A stretch of DNA of 64,000 bases from the NCBI GenBank assembly GCA_016184455.1, contig JACPCS010000103.1, positions 28,321-92,320 of the forward strand. Reading direction: 5' to 3'. Source of the DNA: Acidobacteriota bacterium. Lineage in GTDB: Bacteria; Acidobacteriota; Vicinamibacteria; Vicinamibacterales; UBA2999. The position numbers were made by a program, and so were the translations under genes. Shown in pieces: positions 1 to 9,516 of this stretch. Each line of letters opens with the position of its first letter. Position 1 is the first letter of the stretch. A model generated the notes under the pieces. That model was not told the origin of the DNA. It searched no databases and saw only the letters and a list, made by a program, of their open reading frames with translations.

Positions 1-1
1 C

Positions 2-811
2 TTTCCCGAGAACAACAAGCATCCCGGCAGCGATCCAGCCGTGCTGCAGATGCTCGTGTCGGGTGAGGTCCAGTTCTTCACGCTCATGGGCGGCATCCTC
101 GGCAACGTCGTCCCGGTCCTCAACGTCCAGCAGGTGCCGTTCGCGTTTCGCACGGCGGAGGCGGCGCACCGCGCGATGGACGGCGCGCTCGGCGCGTACC
201 TGCGCCAGGAGATGGCGGCCAAAGGGATCGTGGGGTTCGCCGTCGGCGCGTTCGACAACGGCATCCGCCAGATCGGCGGCCGCACGCGCCCGGTCCGGAC
301 ACCGGCCGATCTCGTGGGCCTGCGCATGCGCGTGCCCGACGGCCGCATGTTCGACGACATGTTCCGCGCGCTCGGCGCCGAGCCGGTCACCGTCAACAGC
401 AGCGGGATCTACGCGGCGCTGAAGAGCGGCACGGTCGACGCGCAGGAGAATCCGCTGGCGTACATGCTTTCGTTCAGGCACTACGAGGTGATGAAGTACA
501 TCAGCCTGACGAACCATATGTGGTCGGGGTTCAACCTGATCGCCAATCAGGCCGCGTGGCGGCGTCTGCCGGCGGACCTTCAGTCGCTCATCGAGCGCCA
601 CGCGGCGCGGGCCGTGCGGCTGCAGCGGCAGGATCAGGAGCGCGCGAACGCGGAGGCGCGCACTCAGCTGGCCTCGCGCGGTCTGGCGTTCAACGACGTC
701 GACGAGGCGCCGTTCCGCGCGAAGCTCGCGGGCGTCTACGGGTCGTGGAAGCAGATCCTCGGCGCGAAGTGCTGGGGGCTCCTCGAAGCCGAGGTGGGCA
801 GGCTCGGCTGA
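2..811 (+). CDS. TRAP transporter solute-binding protein, DctP family (5' partial)
   Basis: C-terminal about 270 residues of a periplasmic substrate-binding protein of a TRAP transporter, which captures carboxylate-type solutes and passes them to DctQM in the inner membrane. The reading frame is open from base 2, so the true start and signal peptide lie upstream of the window. Family hallmarks seen: GLRMRVP (the arginine that usually pairs with the substrate carboxylate) and the downstream VDAQENPL segment, followed by the helical C-terminus. Ends TGA at 809-811. No dctQM genes follow; the next gene is on the other strand, so the membrane subunits, if linked, are upstream. The substrate cannot be told from sequence. 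Confidence 0.85.
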   Translation, partial: FPENNKHPGSDPAVLQMLVSGEVQFFTLMGGILGNVVPVLNVQQVPFAFRTAEAAHRAMDGALGAYLRQEMAAKGIVGFAVGAFDNGIRQIGGRTRPVRTPADLVGLRMRVPDGRMFDDMFRALGAEPVTVNSSGIYAALKSGTVDAQENPLAYMLSFRHYEVMKYISLTNHMWSGFNLIANQAAWRRLPADLQSLIERHAARAVRLQRQDQERANAEARTQLASRGLAFNDVDEAPFRAKLAGVYGSWKQILGAKCWGLLEAEVGRLG

Positions 812-897
812 TCACGGCCCGAAGGAGCATGGTTGCCGGCCGGATTCCTCAACGCCGAGGTTGGCATCGCCTGACCGCCGGGAGCGCCACTCGTGGA

Positions 898-1230
898 TCA
901 GGGCGCCGGGGCGAGGATCGCGAGCACGAGCAGCCGTCCGCTCCCCGTGTTCCGCACCCCGTGGGGCACCCCGGCCGGCGCCACGAGCAGGTCGCCGGCC
1001 TGCATCGGCAGGTCCCGGCCTTCGAGCAGGAACAGCCCCTCCCCTTCGATGACCTGATAGACCTTGTCCATGTCGGCGTGGGCGTGCAGCGCATGCGCCT
1101 GCCCCGACTCGAACGCATTGAGCCCGACGAGGAGCCGCGCGGACGCGTAGAGCGTGCTCTTCCCCATCTTGTCGGCGCGCCACTCGGCATGATCCGCGGG
1201 ACGGATGATGGACGGATGTTCCATAGCCAC
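898..1230 (-). CDS. Small single-domain cupin protein
   Basis: 110-residue protein that is almost entirely one cupin beta-barrel. Motif 1 is seen as HAHADMDKVYQVIEGEG (metal-ligand His, His and a Glu-like position) and motif 2 as PAGVPHGVRN with the last ligand His. Cupins of this size bind a divalent metal or a small ligand and serve as sensors, isomerases or dioxygenase-like enzymes; which applies here is not visible. ATG start at 1230 leaves a short divergent spacer to the diguanylate cyclase gene, so the promoters of both genes must lie in about 150 bp. Confidence 0.8.
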   Translation of the reverse strand: MAMEHPSIIRPADHAEWRADKMGKSTLYASARLLVGLNAFESGQAHALHAHADMDKVYQVIEGEGLFLLEGRDLPMQAGDLLVAPAGVPHGVRNTGSGRLLVLAILAPAP

Positions 1231-1382
1231 TTGAGCCGCGTATTTTCCACCCTTTGCCCACCGCGGTCACCTCTGCCGGGCTAACGCCTGTGGTACTGCG
1301 CCATTTTCCGGCCGAAATGCGGGTACATCGTTTGAACCACCATCCGAGATTCCGAGCCGTGTCGACGGCCACGGATGGGCTC

Positions 1383-2318
1383 ATGCGAATGCGGAAGGCT
1401 GTGCAGACCGACGCAGCACTGGGACCGGAAACCCGCTCCGACCTGCACCGGTGGGTGCGCGAGCGGCTGCGGCTCTCGGTGAACGAGGAACAGGCGCTGC
1501 TCGAAGCGATCGACGGCGTCTTTCTGCAGCACGAACGGCTGTGGCAGCAGTCGAAGCAGGAAGCCATCCAGGCGATCTCGGCCGGCTTCACCGAACGGAT
1601 CAATCGGATGCGGGACGAGCTGACGGCGCGCGACGCCACCGTCAGCAGCATTGCCCGCTACTTCGAGGAGCTCGTCGCCGACCTGACCGATCGCGTCCAC
1701 CGCGACCCGAAGACTCGGCTGATGAATTTCCGCCGCTTCGTCGAGCAGCTCGAAGCCTTCCTCGCGCTCGAGCAGCGCGGCCGCTGGTGCGCCGTCGGCC
1801 TCGTCGACATCACCTCGTTCAAGTCGTACAACGACACCTTCGGCCACGCGCTCGGCGACAAGATCATCGACCGGGTCGCGCGTCTGCTCCGCGAGCAGGT
1901 GCGCTCCGACGACCTCATCGCGCAGGAGACCGCCGACGCACGCGGGGTGCAGGAGCTGCATGCGCGCTTCGGCGGCGATGAGTTCTGCTTCCTGATTCCC
2001 GATCTCGACGAGTTCAGCGCCGCCTGGGTGATCGCCGAGCGCTTTCGCGAGGCGGTGCAGCGCTACGACTGGGCCGCCGAGGACGAGCGGCTCGACGGCC
2101 AGCCGGTCCACGTCGACGTCGGCGTCGTCTGCCTGCTGCTCGGGCCGGTCGCCGAGCGCCGCCCCTACGCACGCCAGCTCGCCCACGAGCTGCTCGGCCG
2201 CGCCGATCGCCTGATGTACGACGCCAAGGCGCAGGGCAACGGCCACATCACGCCCGTCCGCGTACGCGTCGTCGACGGCGCGCTGGAAGAGATCGGCGCC
2301 GACGAATACCCGGACTAG
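1383..2318 (+). CDS. Diguanylate cyclase, GGDEF domain
   Basis: Makes the second messenger c-di-GMP from two GTP. The catalytic domain occupies roughly the last 190 residues and contains FGGDEFCF, an intact GGDEF signature, with the metal-site segment DITSFKSYND before it. The first about 110 residues form a helical, charged region without a recognisable sensor or membrane helix, so the enzyme is probably cytoplasmic and coupled to an unknown input. The open frame extends upstream to 1254 with in-frame starts at 1254 and 1317; I prefer ATG 1383 because homology-like helical sequence begins there and it leaves room for a divergent promoter with the cupin gene. No EAL domain is attached. Confidence 0.88.
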   Translation: MRMRKAVQTDAALGPETRSDLHRWVRERLRLSVNEEQALLEAIDGVFLQHERLWQQSKQEAIQAISAGFTERINRMRDELTARDATVSSIARYFEELVADLTDRVHRDPKTRLMNFRRFVEQLEAFLALEQRGRWCAVGLVDITSFKSYNDTFGHALGDKIIDRVARLLREQVRSDDLIAQETADARGVQELHARFGGDEFCFLIPDLDEFSAAWVIAERFREAVQRYDWAAEDERLDGQPVHVDVGVVCLLLGPVAERRPYARQLAHELLGRADRLMYDAKAQGNGHITPVRVRVVDGALEEIGADEYPD

Positions 2319-2350
2319 TCAAGTCACAAGTCAGGGTCACAAGTCACAAA
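2317..2350. repeat. Short direct repeats of AAGTCACAA
   Basis: Intergenic segment after the diguanylate cyclase stop. AAGTCACAA occurs at 2321-2329 and again at 2341-2349, exactly 20 bp apart, with a partial GGGTCACAAG between. It lies between convergent genes; no hairpin is obvious. It may be a slipped simple repeat without function. Confidence 0.5.
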
Positions 2351-2362
2351 CGATTTGTCGGG

Positions 2363-2812
2363 TTACTCCTCTCGAACGGTAGGCCGTTTGAGAAACATCA
2401 CGGGCTCGCCATAGCCGTGCGATGTGAGTGCCTCTAGCGTGTTGTGTTCGATGTCCTCCAGCTCGCCGAGTTTGCTGACCCACACACCAGCAGCAGACAG
2501 CCGCGCCACATGAGCGAATGCGTTTACAGCAGCGTTCCCGTAAAGGGCAATTTTTTCGAAGCCCGCCTCGACGTTTCCGTCCTCGCAGACGACAAAGCCT
2601 TGAGCTTGAAACAGCGCGACGAAACCGTTCAAGGTGTCGTTCAGTTCAACACCTTCTGGCCAAAACCCATCCGGTCTGAACGGCTCCCACCACCGCTCGT
2701 TATCGTCAAGCGAAAAGGCGATACAGTTATATGCTGGGTCGATTTCGCTTTTGATTTCGTATCCTTCTTCTCTCAGCCGGGGAAACAGCGCTTCCAATAC
2801 GTCCGCAGGCAT
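2363..2812 (-). CDS. DUF7689-type conserved hypothetical protein
   Basis: 149 residues with the block pattern I associate with the DUF7689 family: YNCIAFSLDDNERWW near the N-terminus, PEGVELNDTLNGFVALF in the middle, GFEKIALYG, and a C-terminal SKLGELEDIEHNTLEAL followed by YGEPVMFLKRP. The conserved W, H and E residues suggest a small enzyme or binding protein, but no activity is known to me. It is the third gene of a minus-strand cluster (3968 to 2363), 3 bp behind its neighbour, so probably co-translated with it. No signal peptide or membrane segment. Confidence 0.75.
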   Translation of the reverse strand: MPADVLEALFPRLREEGYEIKSEIDPAYNCIAFSLDDNERWWEPFRPDGFWPEGVELNDTLNGFVALFQAQGFVVCEDGNVEAGFEKIALYGNAAVNAFAHVARLSAAGVWVSKLGELEDIEHNTLEALTSHGYGEPVMFLKRPTVREE

Positions 2813-2815
2813 GCG

Positions 2816-3265
2816 TTAGATGAGCCTCTGCGCCCGTCCCCATGCCAACCACGAGTCACGCATTGCGCGAAACCGACCGGCGTCTTCAGGACGAACAGGG
2901 TCGTGCCCCGTGAGTGATCTGAGCGCCGCAAACCAGTATGCAGGTTCATTCTCAAGGCGCGCCAATACGAGCGGGATCACTGCCGGACCTAAGCCTATGA
3001 TTCGCAAGTAGGCAGGATGAAGCGTCTTGGCTGCGACGGACGACAGGTGAGCCGTTTCTCGTCGCCATTGGTGGGCCAGTGCCGCGAATGAGCGTGCGAG
3101 TTCATCCCCGGCAGCAGCAGCCCTGGTCGTTCCCGGCTTGCGCTCAGTGATGTATCCGCTCCAGCGGTTTAGGATCGCTACCTCGCGCTCGCGCCTTCCC
3201 GAATACAGGGGCCGCCTCTTGTGGTGGAGCCACCTGCCGATGTCATGGCTGCAATCGGTATACAT
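2816..3265 (-). CDS. Conserved hypothetical protein, partner of the DUF7689 gene
   Basis: 149-residue soluble protein, N-terminus basic, middle helical (HPAYLRIIGLGPAVIPLVLARL), and a C-terminal half with GHDPVRPEDAGRFRAM followed by SWLAWGRAQ. I do not assign a domain name. From memory, proteins with this DPV..ED and W..WG ending are often encoded next to DUF7689 proteins, so the pair may be a functional module. Stop is 3 bp before the next gene's start; 10 bp separate it from the upstream gene, giving a tight three-gene operon. Confidence 0.65.
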   Translation of the reverse strand: MYTDCSHDIGRWLHHKRRPLYSGRREREVAILNRWSGYITERKPGTTRAAAAGDELARSFAALAHQWRRETAHLSSVAAKTLHPAYLRIIGLGPAVIPLVLARLENEPAYWFAALRSLTGHDPVRPEDAGRFRAMRDSWLAWGRAQRLI

Positions 3266-3275
3266 GTCGGTTTGG

Positions 3276-3968
3276 TCAATCCGTGAGGAGCGGCTCGATG
3301 CCTGCAGCGGCGAGCGTCACGTGAAGCGTCTTCTCCTTCGCTTTGGCGCGCTCGATGAGTCGTGACAATTCGTCCAGATCGTTTCGGTCCAGCACGACAA
3401 AGAAATCCCTAAGTGTCCCGGTGCCTCGGTGATAGCTCAGCTTCAACGTATGGGTGACGACGGCTGTTGTAGGGGTCTGCTCGACATCGGATCCGAACAC
3501 CGGCCGGATGTCGCTAAGAATCCGCGCACGACAGAGATAGTTCGCATGGTCAATGAGAATCGACCGTGCCTTAGCTGGCGCGACCACGCTCGGATATGAG
3601 AGGACCTCGCTCAGACGGGCTCCAAACTCCTCCCGGTTTGCCGTGAATCCCTCCTCCTGCGCTTCCATTGCGTCGATCACATCGTTGACGAATACCTCCA
3701 CATCGACGTCAGCCATGAGCCTGACTACCGACAAACTGGACAGAACGTCGACAGCCTGCTCAACTTCGCGCCTCGGATAACCTTGGGCCAACTTGAGGAC
3801 CGCCTCGGTGACCTCCTCGGTGCGGAGCTTCATCGGAGCAGCCTCAAGAGCGGCAGCCAGAACCTTGAACTTCTGCTCGTCGAGCCGAGCGAGCGCCAGC
3901 AACGCTGGCAGTTGCTCGTCGGGGATTCGGAGGACAGCGTCGGTCGGCACCGAAACGAATAGTAGCAA
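3276..3968 (-). CDS. Hypothetical protein, first gene of a three-gene cluster
   Basis: About 230 residues, no recognised domain. Sequence is acidic and helical in the first two thirds (long stretches rich in Leu, Ala and Glu) with a beta-rich segment near residue 170 (THTLKLSYHRGTGTLRDFF) and a helical end with many Lys and Glu. The longest frame starts at a TTG at 3968; a GTG at 3950 is an equally good start. It reads into the two-gene DUF7689 module with 10 bp spacing. No signal peptide. Confidence 0.6.
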   Translation of the reverse strand: MLLFVSVPTDAVLRIPDEQLPALLALARLDEQKFKVLAAALEAAPMKLRTEEVTEAVLKLAQGYPRREVEQAVDVLSSLSVVRLMADVDVEVFVNDVIDAMEAQEEGFTANREEFGARLSEVLSYPSVVAPAKARSILIDHANYLCRARILSDIRPVFGSDVEQTPTTAVVTHTLKLSYHRGTGTLRDFFVVLDRNDLDELSRLIERAKAKEKTLHVTLAAAGIEPLLTD

Positions 3969-4129
3969 AACCCATGCATTTGGTCAGGACCGCCTTGATC
4001 CGATCCTTTCGCCCCGGCGAAAAGCGGAATCGGAGGGGGCGACGCACAGCGACCTGCGCCCCTTGACACAGAAGTGCCGAGAGGTCGTCGCGCTAGAGGC
4101 GCGACAGCGGAGGGTCACGTCAGGCTGGC

Positions 4130-4754
4130 TTAGAATCGATCACATCGCCGCCGGAAGAGTGACCCCTCAGCCGAGTCGACGCCGCAATCGGTCACGATTC
4201 CTCTCCAAGAACGCGTCAAGAGTCCACTGTGCGTCATCGTGCATCTTGACGTTGGCAAGAGCTGCCGTTCTTGGCCCGCACCGAGTGCACCCAGTCCCAT
4301 TGGTCGCGGATCAATGTCAGGGTTCAGGTAAAAGACGTTCAACGCGGGACCGCCGCCGACGTTGACAATCCAGAGCCCACCGCCCTTCGCGAAGGTAAAG
4401 ACGAGAGGTTTCCTTTCACTCCAGCGTCGCCTCTGCTCGTTGAGGTCCCTCGTTTGAGCGAGCGTCAGCTGGTTTGTCGCTGCCGTCCGCGGCCACGCGG
4501 GACTCGTGAAGTATGCCGCGCGTGAGCCACGCATACCACCACACAACGACGAAGTTCGCGAAGAGAAAGTAGGGAGTCGTGAAGTTGAGGGTCTCGTCGT
4601 CTTTGCCAAGGTCCCACCACACCCATCCGAGAAGGGCGAAGTAGAGGCCGATCGCTATTGCATCCACCCAAGCCGGGTGCCGGACAAGGAAAGAGGGGTG
4701 TCGGGCGGAAGAAACGGATCGCTCTCGTGCCGTCAGTTGCGATTCAGTTGTCAT
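4130..4754 (-). pseudogene. Two-helix membrane protein broken by a frameshift
   Basis: Two overlapping minus-strand frames look like one protein. Frame A (4754-4416) starts with ATG 4754 and encodes two hydrophobic helices (AIAIGLYFALLGWVWWDLG and a second ending in VVWWYAWLT). Frame B (stop at 4130) overlaps it and continues with a soluble region of the type NQLTLAQTRDLNEQRRRW, then FTFAKGGGLWIVNVGGGPALNV, a segment commonly found in proteins with this topology. The shift must lie near 4440-4510. Either a real pseudogene or a one-base sequencing error. Function unknown. Confidence 0.5.
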
Positions 4755-4774
4755 CGCACCTGGACCGTAGAGAA

Positions 4775-4798
4775 AGGCCCTGATTCTACAGGGCTTTT
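4775..4798 (-). terminator. Rho-independent-like terminator after tRNA-His
   Basis: Perfect 6-bp stem GCCCTG/CAGGGC with a 6-nt loop, 4777-4794. On the minus strand it follows the tRNA-His 3' end by about 11 nt and is trailed by a broken pyrimidine run; on the plus strand it is followed by TTTT, so it could work both ways. Confidence 0.55.
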
Positions 4799-4805
4799 CG
4801 GAAGG

Positions 4806-4881
4806 TGGGGCGGATGACGGGCTTCGAACCCGCGACTTCCTGAGCCACAGTCAGGCGCTCTACCCCTGAGCTACATCCGCC
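4806..4881 (-). tRNA. tRNA-His (GTG)
   Basis: Cloverleaf on the minus strand: acceptor GCGGATG/CATCCGC, anticodon stem CCTGA/TCAGG around loop CTGTGGC (anticodon GTG), T-loop TTCGAAG. Discriminator is C, and the base before the acceptor (4881) encodes G-1, both characteristic of histidine tRNA. CCA is encoded (4806-4808). Confidence 0.96.
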
Positions 4882-4937
4882 ACGTGACCGGCAAAACTCA
4901 AGTGTAGCACGCAGGCACGACCGCACCGTCGCACCGT

Positions 4938-5291
4938 TCAGGTGTTCCCGCCGCCTTCGATCTTGCGATCGTGTTTGGTCGCCGCATCCATCATCGTGTC
5001 GGGCGCCGGCGGCGGCGTGTCGGCGCCTGAGAAACGTCCGCCGATCGCGCCTGGTGCACGCCACGTCAGCGTCGTCGCGTCCCGCTCGCCCGGAATCGGC
5101 TCGTTGGCCGCGTCGCGGGGCGGTGGCTCCGGGTGCGACTCGTGCGCGGGCAGCTCGAGCCCGCCGCTCGCCGCGAGCGTGTCGGTGCTGCCGGGTCCGG
5201 TGACGGGACGCAGCATCGCGTCACGCATTGTCTCGTGATCCCACCGGCCGCCGCCCGGCGGCTTTCCGGTCTCGTTGCGTTCGTCGCTCAT
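4938..5291 (-). CDS. Disordered hypothetical protein
   Basis: 117 residues from ATG 5291, rich in Pro, Gly, Asp and Glu and with almost no hydrophobic core, so probably disordered. The upstream in-frame start at 5330 is less likely because a strong ribosome-binding site (AAGGAGG) sits directly before ATG 5291. No domain recognised. It is divergent from glgX, from which it is separated by about 80 bp. Confidence 0.55.
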   Translation of the reverse strand: MSDERNETGKPPGGGRWDHETMRDAMLRPVTGPGSTDTLAASGGLELPAHESHPEPPPRDAANEPIPGERDATTLTWRAPGAIGGRFSGADTPPPAPDTMMDAATKHDRKIEGGGNT

Positions 5292-5373
5292 GGCCGCCTC
5301 CTCCTTGCAAGGAAGGCGCACGGGCCGCAACCTGAACTGTAGGACGGCCTTGATTTTGAATTGCTGAGGCCCG

Positions 5374-7419
5374 ATGCGCGTCTGGCCGGGTCAACCGTAC
5401 CCCCTGGGTGCGACCTGGACGGGCCTCGGCGTGAACTTCGCGATATATTCCGCCCACGCCACGCGCGTGGAGCTCTGTCTGTTCGAGTCGGCCACTGCGA
5501 CAGCGCCGTCCGCGTGCGTGCCGCTCCCCGAGCAGACCGACATGGTGTGGCACGGCTACCTTCCCGACGTCCGTCCGGGCCAGTTGTACGGCTACCGCAT
5601 GCACGGCCCGTACGAGCCGGCCGCCGGCGAGCGCTTCAATCCGAACAAGGTCGTCGTGGATGCGTACGCGAAGGCGATCGCGCGGCCGGTGCGCTGGCAC
5701 GACTCGATGTTCGGCTACACGATCGGCAGCCCCGATGCCGACCTCTCGTACGACGAGCGCGACAACGCCGCCTACGCGCCGCTTGCCGTCGTCATCGACC
5801 CCGCGTTCACGTGGGGCGACGATCGCCCGCCGCGCACGCCGTGGCACAAGACCGTCATCTACGAAATGCACGTCAAAGGGTTCACCAGGCTCCATCCGCA
5901 GGTGCCCGAACCGCTGCGGGGCACCTACGAGGCGCTGACGACGGAAGCGGCGCTCGAGCACCTCACGCGGCTCGGCGTGACGGCGGTGGAGCTCATCCCG
6001 GTGCACCACCATGCGTACGAGCGTCATCTGGCCGAGCGGGGCCTCTCGAACTACTGGGGCGACAACACGCTCTCGTTCTTCGCGCCCGACCTCCGCTACT
6101 CGGCGTCGGGCGAGCCGGGCGCGGCGGTCCACGAGTTCAAGCGGATGGTGAAGGCGCTCCACAGCGCCGGCCTCGAAGTCATCCTCGACGTCGTCTACAA
6201 CCACACGGCCGAGGGCAACCACCTCGGGCCCACGCTCTCGCTGCGCGGCATCGACAATGCGACGTACTATCGGTTGGTTCCCGAGGACCGGCGGTACTAC
6301 CTCGACTTCACCGGCTGCGGCAACACCCTGAACAGGCAGAGCCCGCAGGTCCTGCAGCTCATCATGGACAGCCTGCGCTACTGGGTGCTCGAGATGCACG
6401 TCGACGGCTTCCGCTTCGACCTGGCGAGCGCGCTCGCCCGCGAGCTCTACGACGTCGACCGCCTCGGTGCGTTCTTTGACATCATTCATCAGGACCCGCT
6501 GCTCTCGCAGGTGAAGCTCATTGCCGAGCCGTGGGACCTCGGCCAGGGCGGGTATCAGGTGGGCAACTTCCCCATTCACTGGACCGAGTGGAACGCGAAG
6601 TACCGCGACGCGATGCGCGCGTTCTGGCGCGGCGACGACCGGGGTGTCGCCGAGGTGGCGACGCGCATCGCCGGCAGCAACGACCTGTACGAGCACAGCG
6701 GCCGGCGCCCGTACGCCAGCATCAACTTCATCACGGCGCACGACGGCTTCACGCTCCACGATCTCGTCAGCTACAGCGAGAAGCACAACCTGATGGCGTC
6801 GCTCGTGCTTTCGCTCGGCGTCCCGATGATCAGCGGCGGTGACGAGATGGGGCGCACGCAGCAGGGGAACAACAACGCCTACTGCCAGGACAACGAGCTG
6901 AGCTGGACGCCGTGGGACCTGACGCTCGCCCAGCAGCAGCTCCTCGCCTTCACGCGCCGCCTCGTGCGGCTCCGGCGCGCGCAGCCGGTGCTCATGCGGC
7001 GCCGCTTCTTTCAGGGGCGCGCGATCCGCGGCGTCGGCGTCAAGGACATCTACTGGCTCGATCCGTCCGGGCGCGAGATGACCGATAAGGCGTGGAATGC
7101 GCCGTCTGCGCGCCCGCTCGGCGTGCTGATGGTCGGCGATGCGCTCGAGGAGGTCGACGAGCGCGGGCGCCCGGTCCACGGCGACACGCTCCTCATCCTG
7201 CTCAACGCGCATCACCTCGAGGTGCGCTTCGCGCTGCCGACCGTCGGCCCGCACATGTCGTGGCTCCGCGTCATCGACACGATTGCGCCCTACGTCGAGG
7301 AGCGGCGCTATGTCGGCGGCGCCACCTATCCGCTGCAGGGACGCACGCTCGCGCTGTTCGTGCTAACGGCCGAGCACCGTGCCGCCGCGCCCGTGCTGCC
7401 GCCGGAGGCGCAGTCGTGA
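5374..7419 (+). CDS. glgX: Glycogen debranching enzyme GlgX, with an internal gap
   Basis: Isoamylase-type alpha-1,6-glucosidase that trims branches from alpha-glucan. CBM48-like N-terminus (first about 150 residues), then a GH13 barrel. Catalytic nucleophile Asp349 is in DGFRFDLA and the acid Glu385 in [22 protein letters not shown] is a GlgX signature. Odd: GlgX proteins normally have about 40 residues (an acidic NEANGEDNRDG-type loop plus a helix) between SY.EKHN and the LLLSQGVPM strand; here KHN at about 6789 runs straight into [13 protein letters not shown]. The reading frame is preserved. Stop overlaps the glgE GTG start (GTGA), so the pair is translationally coupled. Confidence 0.93.
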   Translation: MRVWPGQPYPLGATWTGLGVNFAIYSAHATRVELCLFESATATAPSACVPLPEQTDMVWHGYLPDVRPGQLYGYRMHGPYEPAAGERFNPNKVVVDAYAKAIARPVRWHDSMFGYTIGSPDADLSYDERDNAAYAPLAVVIDPAFTWGDDRPPRTPWHKTVIYEMHVKGFTRLHPQVPEPLRGTYEALTTEAALEHLTRLGVTAVELIPVHHHAYERHLAERGLSNYWGDNTLSFFAPDLRYSASGEPGAAVHEFKRMVKALHSAGLEVILDVVYNHTAEGNHLGPTLSLRGIDNATYYRLVPEDRRYYLDFTGCGNTLNRQSPQVLQLIMDSLRYWVLEMHVDGFRFDLASALARELYDVDRLGAFFDIIHQDPLLSQVKLIAEPWDLGQGGYQVGNFPIHWTEWNAKYRDAMRAFWRGDDRGVAEVATRIAGSNDLYEHSGRRPYASINFITAHDGFTLHDLVSYSEKHNLMASLVLSLGVPMISGGDEMGRTQQGNNNAYCQDNELSWTPWDLTLAQQQLLAFTRRLVRLRRAQPVLMRRRFFQGRAIRGVGVKDIYWLDPSGREMTDKAWNAPSARPLGVLMVGDALEEVDERGRPVHGDTLLILLNAHHLEVRFALPTVGPHMSWLRVIDTIAPYVEERRYVGGATYPLQGRTLALFVLTAEHRAAAPVLPPEAQS

Positions 7420-9503
7420 ACCGCCAGGAGCTGCGCAACGCGCCGCGGGCCGCGCCGCCTGCGGGCGCCGTGGACGGCACCGGGCAGATGGCGGCCAGAG
7501 TCGTCGTCGAACGCGTGGAGCCTCAGGTCGACGGCGGACGCTTCCCCATCAAGCGCACGCCGGGCGAGACGGTTGTCGTGACGACGGACGTGTTCGCCGA
7601 CGGACAGGATCAGGTCGCGGGCGTGTTGAGGTACCGAGTCGTACGTGGGCCGGGTCCCGCTCATCGTAAGGACGCAGCGGACTCGGCGCACTGGACCGAG
7701 GTCCCGCTCACGCCGCTGGGCAATGACGCGTGGCGTGCGTCGTTCGAGGTGACCGAGCTCGGCGAATACGAATACACGGTCGAGGCCTGGCTCGATCGCT
7801 TCGGCACCTGGCTGGAGGCGCTGACCAAGAAGGCGGACGCGGGACAGGACGTCGCGAGCGAACTGCTGGAGGGAGCGGAACTCGTGCAGCGCGCGGCGCT
7901 CTCTGATGACGACATGCGGCTGCTGGAGATCGCCGACGTGCTTCGCAGCGCCGCACCCCAGGCCGCGCGCGTCACCACCGCCCGCGATCCACAGCTGCGC
8001 GCCCTGATGGAGGCGCGCCCCGACCGCACCGCCTCGACGATGGCTGCTCCACTGCGCGTCGTCGTCGACCGCGAGCGGGCCAGGTTCGGCGCCTGGTACG
8101 AGATGTTCCCGCGCTCGTGCACGACCGACGCGTCTCGCCCCGGCACGCTGCACGACGCCGAGGCGCGGCTCCCCGCGATTGCGGGCCTGGGGTTCGACGT
8201 TGTGTATCTGCCGCCGGTCCACCCTGTCGGGCGCACGTACCGCAAAGGGCGCAACAACGCCCTCACGGTGGAGCCCGGCGATCCCGGCAGCCCGTGGGCG
8301 ATCGGATCCGAAGCGGGAGGACACACCGCCGTCGATCCCGGTCTCGGCACGATCGAGGATTTCGATCGCTTCGTCGCGGCCGCGCGCCACCTCGGCCTCG
8401 AAATCGCGCTCGACATCGCCTTTCAGGCCTCGCCCGACCATCCCTGGGTGAAGGAGCATCCCGAGTGGTTCCGGCATCGGCCCGACGGCTCGATCAAGCA
8501 CGCGGAGAACCCGCCCAAGAAGTACCAGGACATCTATCCGTTCGACTTCGACTCCTCCGAGTGGCGGTCGCTCTGGGAGGCGCTGCGCGACGTCTTCCTC
8601 TTCTGGACGACGCACGGCGTGACGATCTTCCGCGTCGACAACCCGCACACCAAGCCGTTCGGGTTCTGGGAATGGGTGATCGCGGAGGTGCGGCGGCGCT
8701 GCCCGGAGGCGATCTTCCTGTCGGAGGCCTTCACCCGGCCGAAGGTGATGCGCTATCTGACAAAGGCCGGCTTCAGCCAGTCGTACACGTACTTCACATG
8801 GCGGACGAGCGCCCACGAGCTGCGCGAGTACCTCACCGAGCTGACGCAGACCGAGCTGCAGCAGTACATGCGGCCGAACTTCTTCGCGAACACGCCCGAC
8901 ATCCTCCACGAGTACCTGCAGCACGGCGGCCGGCCGGCCTTCGAGGTGCGGCTCGTGCTCGCCGCGACGCTCTCGGCGAGCTACGGCATTTACAGCGGCT
9001 TCGAGCTGTGCGAGAACGTCCCCGTCCGCCCGGGATCGGAGGAGTACCTCAACTCGGAGAAGTACGAGATCCGCGTGCGTGACTGGAATCAGCCGGGCAA
9101 TCTGAACGAGCTCATCGCGCGCGTGAACCAGATCCGGCGCGAGCACCCGGCCCTGCAGGGCAACGAGACGCTGCGGTTCCACGCGGCCGACAACCCGATG
9201 TTTCTGTGGTTCAGCAAGAGCCCGCCGGGTCTGCGGCCGCTCGATCGGGCCGGCCACGAGCCCCGGCCTACGTACGACCGGTGGGTGTTCGTGGTCGCCA
9301 ACACCGACCCGCACTGGACGCAGCATGGCCACGTACAGGTGCCGATCTGGGAGCTCGGCCTCGCCCCCGACCAGCCGTACCTCGTCGAGGACCTGCTCGA
9401 CGGGGCGCAGTACGCCTGGCGCGGCGAGTGGAACTACGTGAAGCTCGACCCGCGGGAACGCATCGCGCACATCCTGGTCGTTCGCTCAATCACCAATCAC
9501 TAA
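7416..9503 (+). CDS. glgE: Alpha-1,4-glucan:maltose-1-phosphate maltosyltransferase GlgE
   Basis: Extends alpha-1,4-glucan using maltose-1-phosphate and releases phosphate (GH13_3). Order: beta-sandwich N-domain beginning with DGGRFPIKR, helical insert, then the catalytic barrel. Asp408 lies in [10 protein letters not shown] and Glu437 in FLSEAFTRP, the nucleophile and acid of the family. About 695 residues from GTG 7416, a normal length; ATG 7488 is an alternative start closer to the usual GlgE N-terminus. The substrate is supplied by the maltokinase domain of the next gene, 13 bp downstream. Confidence 0.95.
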   Translation: MNRQELRNAPRAAPPAGAVDGTGQMAARVVVERVEPQVDGGRFPIKRTPGETVVVTTDVFADGQDQVAGVLRYRVVRGPGPAHRKDAADSAHWTEVPLTPLGNDAWRASFEVTELGEYEYTVEAWLDRFGTWLEALTKKADAGQDVASELLEGAELVQRAALSDDDMRLLEIADVLRSAAPQAARVTTARDPQLRALMEARPDRTASTMAAPLRVVVDRERARFGAWYEMFPRSCTTDASRPGTLHDAEARLPAIAGLGFDVVYLPPVHPVGRTYRKGRNNALTVEPGDPGSPWAIGSEAGGHTAVDPGLGTIEDFDRFVAAARHLGLEIALDIAFQASPDHPWVKEHPEWFRHRPDGSIKHAENPPKKYQDIYPFDFDSSEWRSLWEALRDVFLFWTTHGVTIFRVDNPHTKPFGFWEWVIAEVRRRCPEAIFLSEAFTRPKVMRYLTKAGFSQSYTYFTWRTSAHELREYLTELTQTELQQYMRPNFFANTPDILHEYLQHGGRPAFEVRLVLAATLSASYGIYSGFELCENVPVRPGSEEYLNSEKYEIRVRDWNQPGNLNELIARVNQIRREHPALQGNETLRFHAADNPMFLWFSKSPPGLRPLDRAGHEPRPTYDRWVFVVANTDPHWTQHGHVQVPIWELGLAPDQPYLVEDLLDGAQYAWRGEWNYVKLDPRERIAHILVVRSITNH

Positions 9504-9516
9504 TCACACATCACAC

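Noticed and set aside
2363..3968. Known anti-phage defence system
   Set aside because: None of the three proteins shows nuclease, NTPase, TIR or other defence-hallmark motifs.
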